A stretch of 64,000 bases of DNA from Vulcanisaeta sp. JCM 16161 (GTDB lineage Archaea; Thermoproteota; Thermoprotei; Thermoproteales; Thermocladiaceae), in NCBI RefSeq assembly GCF_001316285.1, contig NZ_BBDO01000003.1, positions 1 through 64,000 of the forward strand, written 5' to 3'. Position 1 is the first letter of the stretch. Every line of letters starts with the position of its first letter. The translations under genes were made by a program, and so were the position numbers. Below are positions 58,408-64,000 of the stretch, in pieces. The notes beneath the pieces are model-generated. The model saw nothing but the letters and a program-made list of their open reading frames with translations, was not told where the DNA came from and ran no database searches.

Positions 58408-59653
58408 TCACTCAAGGACCGCATTACCACCCTTCAGAATTCCATAACCAACAATCCTCCACCTATTATTCACCTGCTTAGTAATAACGGCCTTGGAGTT
58501 CTCCTCAGCAGACACGGCCTTCCTAAGCATTACGTCAAGTTTATCGCCATGGAATCCCTTAATAATGCCCATCACCGCTGCGAACCCACGTGAACCATGA
58601 CCACATCCTTAGGCTTAAACGTGACCTCCCTCAATGATTGATCGCCTGGTCTCTCGATCTTATGAAACTCGAGGGTTAACTCGCTCCATACGGGTGGTAA
58701 TGTGCCTGGCTTACCAACAACACTGCCAACGAGGGAGTCGGCCTTCGTTAATGCTGGGTCAAGCTCCGTGCCAATGCCCACCAAACCACCTGGTCTCGCT
58801 TCCTCAATGTACTCATTCCCAATGGCTATGCTAACTATCTTCGTAATTATCGGCTCATACTTATTACCCAACTTAAGGCCCGGCCTTATCTCAATCTCAT
58901 CCCCAACCTTCGCTGAGCCTCTGATGACGGTGCCGCCCAGTACACCACCAACCAACTTATCCGGTGGTGTACCAGGCTTATTAACATTGAAGCTCCTCAG
59001 AACTAGCATTCTGAAATCACCACCCGCTACCTCCTTAGGTGGCACTAACCTATCGATTAATGTTGATACAGCCTCAATATTGACCTTATGCAGTGATGAT
59101 ACGGGTACCACTGGCGAGTTCTTGGCCCAGGTATTACTGAGGAATTGTCTAATCTGTTTGTAATTCTCGAGGGCCTGCTCCTTATTCACCAGGTCAAGCT
59201 TATTCTGGACGACTATTAACTTGCTAAGGCCCATTATTGTCAACGCCATGAAGTGCTCCTCAGTTTGTGGTTGGGGCACGGGCATGGAGGCGTCAATAAC
59301 AAGTAAGGCGGCGTCGATGTACGATATGCCGGATATCATCGTACTTATTAAGACCTCATGACCCGGAACATCGAGTATCGAAACCTTCCTCTTCAGTACT
59401 GGTTCATCACCATTGGGCACTTACCATCCTTAAGTAAGCCATCGCTTATAATCCTAAACTCGTCCTCCATTGATGGGCATTCATAGAGGCCTATGGTTAT
59501 GTAGCCAAGCTTAACGGTCATGGCCCTCTTAATCTCCTCACTATACCTAGCAACCCAAACACCGCTAAGTGCGTGTACTAACGTCGTCTTACCGTGATCC
59601 ACATGACCAGCAGTCGCAATAATCGCATTTGGATACACGTATTTATTACTCAT
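58408..59653 (-). CDS. eif2g: Translation initiation factor aIF2 gamma (two frameshifts)
   Basis: GTPase subunit of aIF2 that carries initiator tRNA. About 415 residues. G1 is IATAGHVDHGKTTL, G3 SILDVPGHEVL, G4 VVQNKLDLV. The zinc-binding CP/C region (YECPS, GKCPM) is present but the second pair is out of frame. Shifts lie near 59420 and 58580; the last domain reads DKLDVMLRKAVSA to AVLE at a stop at 58408. Start at ATG 59653. Paired with the PIN protein in one message. Confidence 0.94.
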
Positions 59654-59756
59654 TCAAACCGAACTGGCATTAAGGGTTTAATAAGATTTCAGCACATGGG
59701 AAGAATAAGGCAAATGACGGAATAAGCTTTATATCAAGCATAATGAAACAATAAAC

Positions 59757-59987
59757 TGCGGCTGTGCATCCAGCCACGGCGGGCAACCGGGCGAGCCCGG
59801 CAACGGCTCGCCTGAGGAAACTTCCCCACAACGCCGTGGGTCCCCGCGGGGCAACCCGCCGACCGAGAGGTCGCAGGGGGACGATGGCCCAAATAGGGAC
59901 CTGTGATCTCCACGGGTGAGGTCCGGGTAGGGCCTTAGACGAATGATACAGAAGGGGAGTTATGCCGTGGCTGGGTGCACAGCCGGC
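59757..59987 (+). ncRNA. rnpB: RNase P RNA, compact (type T-like)
   Basis: A 16-bp terminal helix (59764-59779 with 59965-59980, one G-U pair) encloses a conserved GAGGAAACTTCC (about 59814-59825) and GACGAATGATACAGAA (about 59938-59953). These are the CR-I and CR-V elements that form helix P4. The length of about 225 nt is much shorter than usual archaeal type A RNA. This fits the reduced, specificity-domain-poor type T of Thermoproteaceae. TATA-like CTTTATATC lies about 30 nt upstream. Confidence 0.85.
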
Positions 59988-60088
59988 CAGCCATATTTGT
60001 CAGGGTTGGGTAAGGATATTGAATAATTGAGAAATAGAAAAATAATTATTTTTAATTTTAAGGTAATGATCCACGATGAATCACAAAC

Positions 60089-60151
60089 TTACTTCTTCTT
60101 CTCTGCCTTCTCCTCCTTCTTTTCCTCAGTCTTCTTGGACTTCTTAGGCAT
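60089..60151 (-). CDS. Lys/Glu-rich 20-residue peptide
   Basis: Twenty codons, composition almost only Lys and Glu (MPKKSKKTEEKK...). A strong TATA-like CCTTTATAAG ends about 27 nt before the ATG at 60151, as for leaderless genes. A T-rich tract (about 60030-60060 on this strand) follows. It could be a small RNA-binding or ribosome-associated peptide, or the translated leader of a transcript. No frame extension after the stop gives a longer protein. Not recognised. Confidence 0.4.
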   Translation of the reverse strand: MPKKSKKTEEKKEEKAEKKK

Positions 60152-60422
60152 ACATTCGCTTTTATATTGCGGTTTCTTATAAAGGTTGTAATTTAATTTA
60201 CAATGTAAAAGTTAGATTATGAAAGGTGCTTAGCTACGTTGCTTCATAACATACTTAATAAAGCACTTATTCGCGTATTCCGTAAAAGGCCACGTAGATT
60301 TATATGCACTTAAGTTCATTAACCCGCATCTAATGATGTTTCTCTCTCAATGCTTCTCTCTCTTTTTATCCAATTAATTAATTAGGTTTTCGAGCATTAA
60401 ATACTTAAGGTAATCATGATTA

Positions 60423-60947
60423 GTGATTTTTTTAAGGAGGAATTGGTATTGGGTTTTGGGTATCTTAGTCTCTTTCCTGCTCTTCATAATAAGCCCCATA
60501 CTATTTATCACCGTATTAATTATCATATTGATTATTTACCTCATTTTTATAAGGCGTAGAAGGGATAGGAGGGGTACGGAGGAATCCATGGTTACTAAGG
60601 TTAAGTTACTGAGGAGCGTGTCTTCCCAGGGGGTTAACGATCTGAGGATGAGTAGGGTATGCCTTAGCATTGGTGTTGGTGATGGTATAGTGCGTATTGG
60701 CGATAGGTGGGTTTCGGCGTTACGAATTAATACCCTAGACATCTCATTACTTCGTGATTTGGTTAATCTTGGGGCGTTCATCAGCGATAGCAATAGTAAT
60801 TACTTAGTTATTTATGGCGAAAGCCCTGATGAAGTATCCATTAGGCTTAATACGGCCGTTGAGTTGCTTAGGTCTCGTAATGTATTGTTTAGGCAATTAT
60901 CATCGACTGAGCTGATTAATGAGGTGGTGTTGAGATGGACGAGTTGA
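60423..60947 (+). CDS. Membrane-anchored protein, two N-terminal TM
   Basis: 174 residues. Two close hydrophobic segments (residues about 10-25 and 26-43) are followed by an Arg-rich anchor (RRRRDRR) and a soluble cytoplasmic alpha/beta domain of about 125 residues. No family recognised. GTG 60423 is the longest start; an AAGGAGG-like sequence inside the start region leaves a slightly later start possible. Its stop overlaps the next gene by 13 nt. Confidence 0.5.
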   Translation: MIFLRRNWYWVLGILVSFLLFIISPILFITVLIIILIIYLIFIRRRRDRRGTEESMVTKVKLLRSVSSQGVNDLRMSRVCLSIGVGDGIVRIGDRWVSALRINTLDISLLRDLVNLGAFISDSNSNYLVIYGESPDEVSIRLNTAVELLRSRNVLFRQLSSTELINEVVLRWTS

Positions 60948-61336
60948 GCGAGAGGGGTAGGGAATTGCTTAGGAAAATCCTGAGTAGGGGTAGGGTTGCC
61001 TATGATTCGCTAAGTGAGGATGAGAGGAAGGTTATTGATGAGTTGGTGAGGCTCGGTTATGTTAGGCTTTACGTGGAGCCCAATGGCAGGAGACTGGGTG
61101 ACGCGCTGAGGATTATTGGCTCAACCAGCGCTTTTCGCAGTAATTTTAATTACGTGAATTACATATGCCTAGCGCTGGCATTATTAATACCATCAATACT
61201 TCTATACCTGTCAATAAGGTCATTCCTCCTGGGCTATGCATCGGTGGGGGTGTTCTTCCTAGTCCTTACTCTAGGACTTGCCTACGCGTCTTTCCTGATC
61301 ATTAGAAGGAGGCGCTGTCATTTAATTAAACCCTGA
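60935..61336 (+). CDS. Winged-helix-like protein with two C-terminal TM segments
   Basis: 133 residues. The N-terminal 55 residues look like a winged helix (ELLRKILSRGRVAYDSLSEDERKVIDELVRLGYVRLY, shortened). Two TM segments follow (about 76-95 and 102-123) and a basic tail. ATG 60935 lies within the end of the preceding gene, so the two proteins are co-translated and may form a membrane-bound sensor or regulator. Function unknown. The stop overlaps pyruvate kinase by 11 nt. Confidence 0.5.
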   Translation: MDELSERGRELLRKILSRGRVAYDSLSEDERKVIDELVRLGYVRLYVEPNGRRLGDALRIIGSTSAFRSNFNYVNYICLALALLIPSILLYLSIRSFLLGYASVGVFFLVLTLGLAYASFLIIRRRRCHLIKP

Positions 61337-62684
61337 GTATCCTTATGCTATAATCATTATACGTGTCTATAACCCCATGTGTCAGTAAGACCAGGTCACC
61401 CTTAGCCACCAAACCACTCCTTATCAATTGATTTAGTGTCTCCCTCTCACCCTCATCATAATCCTTAACATCACCAATGAGTATTGGCTCCACGCCCCAA
61501 TGAAGCCTCAGCCTCCTGAGCACCCTCTCATCACTAACGCCCACGTACGTAGCACCTTAGGTCTATACCTAGATATGGCCTCAACGAACCTACCACCCCT
61601 CGAGTAAATAACGATCTTAGCGCCAATATCCTCGGCAAGCTGCACGATGCCAGGGCAAGCCTATCGGTTAGGTTAGCCGTCACACCCCTATCAATACGTA
61701 CTTCATCCTCATACTCCGTGGCAACCCTCCTCAACCACTGCACGGCCTCCACAGGGTACCTACCAACCGCCGTCTCGCCAGTCAGGAGTAGTGAGTCGAC
61801 CCCCTCCATGACTGCGTTCGTTATATCCACAACCTCAGCCTAGTGGGCACTGGCTGTTCGATCATTGATTCGAGTAATTGCGTAGCAACCATGGTGGGCA
61901 CACCGCATCTTTGGGCTTCCTTAATTATTGAGCTTTGTATCCTAGGTATTTCCTCAAGGTCAAAGTGCATGCCGAGGTCGCCCCTGGCAACCATTACGTA
62001 ATCGCTGGCGCAAATAACATCCTTCATGTTCCTAACCGCGTCAGGGCCCTCAATCTTAGCCACCAGCTTAACCCAATCACCACCAAGTCTCTTTAACTCA
62101 GTCCTAACCTCCTCAATATCGTCGGAGCTCCTAACATGGCTAATACCCACGTAATCCATCCCAACCTCAACAGCGAACTTAAGGGCCTCCCTATCATAAT
62201 CATCAAGTATTGGCAGTGGGTAGTCCTTACCCTTAATGACCACGGCCTTTTCCTGGGAAATCGTTCCAGCAGTTAACGCCGTTAATACGGCATTACTGGC
62301 CGAAACCTTATCGACGCGCAGCCTCAATCTACCATCATTCATCACAATAATGTCATCGATCGTTATAACCCTGAAGAATGATGGACTGGGTATTGGTACG
62401 AAATCACCATCCGACTTATCAGCGAGTCTAAACTCAACGGAATCACCGACATTAAGTGTTATGGGCTTCATACCCCCTGTCCTAACGCCAGGTCCTCTCA
62501 AGTCACCAAGTACCGCAATATCGCCCCTAAAGCCTCTGGCATTCAATACCCTGGATCTCCACTCCTCAATACTACCGTGAGAGAAGTTTATCCTTACGCC
62601 ATCGACGTACTTAATCAATTCCTTCAACACCTCAGGCTTCTCCGAGGCAGGCCCTATCGTTGCGATAATCTTTACCTTACCCAC
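61326..62684 (-). CDS. pyk: Pyruvate kinase (several frameshifts)
   Basis: Makes pyruvate and ATP from PEP. About 450 residues. VKIIATIGPAS at the N-terminus, RINFSHGS, DLRGPGVRTGG, KLVAKIEGPDAVRN, MVARGDLGMHF and PTMVATQLLESM appear in order. After shifts near 61845, 61655 and 61550 come DSLLLTGETAVGRYPVEAV and the C-terminal regulatory-site domain ending at IRILRV. Start at ATG 62684. Essential glycolytic gene, so the breaks are likely errors. Confidence 0.94.
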
Positions 62685-62829
62685 AGCCTTGCTTCACCAC
62701 TAGGATTATAAACCTTAGGTGAATACGGGAATTACTGGGTTTACTCATTAATAAAAAAAATTATGTCATGTATTTATCCAGTAATGCTTATAGACAATAC
62801 CAAGTTATCGGTAAAATGGCATATCTTAG

Positions 62830-63702
62830 GTGATTTGCTTGCCTAGGCTCGATATCGCACCTCGTATGGAGTTGCCTGGCGAGTCTGCCGTGCTTTATTG
62901 GGGTGATGAGAAGGTGGTTATTCCCAGGCTTAAGCATGGAGTACTCTTCCTAATGAGTGGGTATATTGGTTCCCAAATTCATGGTTGTGAATACAGGATA
63001 CACCTCGACTACCTAAAGGGTAGGGTAGTCAATGAGGGCGTGATTGGTGGACTTCAGGAGCATTCAAGGCAGCTTGGCGTGGATGAGGATGGGCTTGGGC
63101 TTGAGCTTGGTTGGAACCCCGTAATAGTTAATCGCGGTGAGGAGGGCGTTTACTTCTTCAATTCCAAAATGAGGAACTGGATTGGCTACGTAGATTTTAG
63201 TAAGCCGTTTATTCAGGAGGTCTCGCTTATTATGGTTAGGAGGAACGTGCCAATACTTGGTCTTCCAGACCTGGTCATAAACCTCGATAACAAACCCGCC
63301 TACATAATTGAGCTGAAGACTACGAATAACCCGGCTAACTTAAAGGTCGTGAGGGGTAGGGAGGCGCTGCAGGCTGAGTCCTACTTCCACATGATGAGTT
63401 ATCTAGGGCTTAATCCGCGTGGTGTTGCTATCATAAAGGTTGTTAGGGGCTCTGAATTTAGGGTGATCGATAATATAGACGTAATAACCAAGCACCTGGA
63501 GAGTGGTGAAAACTTCGTGAGACTCGCAAGGCATGCCATTATCCATAGGATAAATGTTAGGGGGTTCAACGACTTTCTCAGGGATGTGGATTACTCCCTT
63601 GATTATTGGCTTGGGCTTAGGAATCCAAGACCATCACCCAGTAGGGGTCTATGCTCAGGCTGTGAGCATAGGAGGTATTGTCCATATAGTGTCGTTAGGT
63701 GA
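62830..63702 (+). CDS. Cas4/Dna2-like PD-(D/E)XK nuclease with Fe-S cysteines
   Basis: 290 residues, intact. A Cys near residue 56 (HGCEYRIHLDYL) precedes the nuclease core: LPDLVIN (motif II Asp), YIIELKTT (motif III E-x-K) and QAESYFHMM (Q-x3-Y). A C-terminal CSGCEHRRYC cluster follows. One N-terminal plus three C-terminal cysteines and this core match Cas4/AddB-type 4Fe-4S exonucleases acting on DNA ends. No cas genes or repeats are nearby, so it is a stand-alone member. GTG 62830 start; TTG a few codons later also possible. Confidence 0.72.
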   Translation: MICLPRLDIAPRMELPGESAVLYWGDEKVVIPRLKHGVLFLMSGYIGSQIHGCEYRIHLDYLKGRVVNEGVIGGLQEHSRQLGVDEDGLGLELGWNPVIVNRGEEGVYFFNSKMRNWIGYVDFSKPFIQEVSLIMVRRNVPILGLPDLVINLDNKPAYIIELKTTNNPANLKVVRGREALQAESYFHMMSYLGLNPRGVAIIKVVRGSEFRVIDNIDVITKHLESGENFVRLARHAIIHRINVRGFNDFLRDVDYSLDYWLGLRNPRPSPSRGLCSGCEHRRYCPYSVVR

Positions 63703-64000
63703 TTCTAGGTAACGATAATAACAGAATCACCAACACGTATATTATTGGCGCGGCTATTAATAATATGAGTAGGGAGGGTATGAATGCGTAGACGAGACCG
63801 AGGATCGCCTCAATGATCGTAAACCAAGCCCACGTAGTCCTAAACGCCCCACCCAAACATGCCGCATAGCCAAAGAGGTATGGACAATTAACTAGCTTTC
63901 TCAGGTTCGTATCCACGGAGCCCTCGACAACCCTAAGCTCGCCATTAACCTGAATACCGGCATGAGCCAATAACTTCAATAGTGATGTTGAGTATTTCGT
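63695..64000 (-). CDS. Membrane protein, C-terminal part (cut by window edge)
   Basis: The frame is open through the window edge, so the N-terminus lies beyond. The visible part has a short soluble segment with a CPYLFGYAAC cysteine pair, then two to three hydrophobic segments. No family recognised. Its stop overlaps the nuclease stop by 8 nt, convergently. Confidence 0.45.
   Translation of the reverse strand, partial: TKYSTSLLKLLAHAGIQVNGELRVVEGSVDTNLRKLVNCPYLFGYAACLGGAFRTTWAWFTIIEAILGLVYAFIPSLLILLIAAPIIYVLVILLLSLPRIT

Noticed and set aside
1..64000. Programmed frameshifting or an altered genetic code as cause of the split genes
   Set aside because: The breaks occur at unrelated sites without a shared slippery motif and affect nearly every kind of gene. 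Restored frames use standard codons.
1..64000. CRISPR array
   Set aside because: I saw no run of regularly spaced 24-37 bp direct repeats. The Cas4-like gene stands alone.

Overview
This window looks like chromosome of a hyperthermophilic crenarchaeon of the Thermoproteales, most likely close to Vulcanisaeta or Caldivirga. The evidence is a TFB/Gar1/Elf1/Sec61-beta/eIF2-gamma information core, GGGP synthase (archaeal lipids), a compact RNase P RNA, a PaREP1 protein, box C/D sRNAs, many leaderless promoters (TATA box about 22-28 nt before the start codon) and GTG/TTG starts. There is no rRNA gene and no CRISPR array, so the genus is an inference.

Layout. 1-5300: paralogous, TM-anchored or secreted surface proteins, some rearranged or broken. 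5600-11400: an archaeal ATPase, small membrane proteins, moeA and a HIT protein. 11500-13200: another member of the surface family. 13250-21200: ZPR1, Sec61 beta, GGGP synthase, Elf1, DUF92, ThiL and a COG1361-like protein overlapping an MFS exporter. 21300-25700: tRNA-Leu, PaREP1, and a minus-strand gar1-tfb-TFE-beta-like-thpR cluster. 25800-34600: carbamate kinase, NCS1 transporter, enoyl-CoA hydratase-like protein, precorrin-2 dehydrogenase, upp, DHH phosphoesterase, ThiF/MoeB and MFS. 34600-38400: tRNA-Lys followed by a tyrosine integrase and decayed cargo. 38400-46100: PEPCK, an IS607-type element and NAD(P)HX repair enzyme. 46100-59700: enolase, S2, MEMO, CMP kinase, L34e, Trm10, thioredoxin, glnA-amt and eIF2-gamma. 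59750 to the end: RNase P RNA, a 20-residue Lys/Glu peptide, two membrane proteins, pyruvate kinase and a Cas4-like nuclease.

How genes fit together. Recognisable modules are glnA-amt (nitrogen assimilation, with identical core promoters), gar1-tfb-TFE-beta-like (transcription/RNP), PEPCK-enolase-pyruvate kinase (lower glycolysis/gluconeogenesis, dispersed) and carbamate kinase-NCS1-upp (nucleobase or ureide use, inferred).

A caution governs the whole annotation. A large fraction of conserved, normally essential genes (tfb, eno, rps2, glnA, eIF2-gamma, pyk, PEPCK, moeA and others) are split by single-base frameshifts, and the other frame resumes at exactly the expected motif. Where I could infer the missing base it usually lay in a short run, often of G. 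I read these as assembly indels and give one full-length feature for each such gene. Only lesions that indels cannot explain (inversion of fragments, large internal deletion, IS insertion) are treated as real decay. The most informative non-coding finds are three well-spaced box C/D guide RNAs (15388-15436 minus, 31238-31286 plus, 44393-44446 plus), a fourth candidate in a long inverted repeat (37018-37104), and an ACGTATAC motif shared by three promoters.
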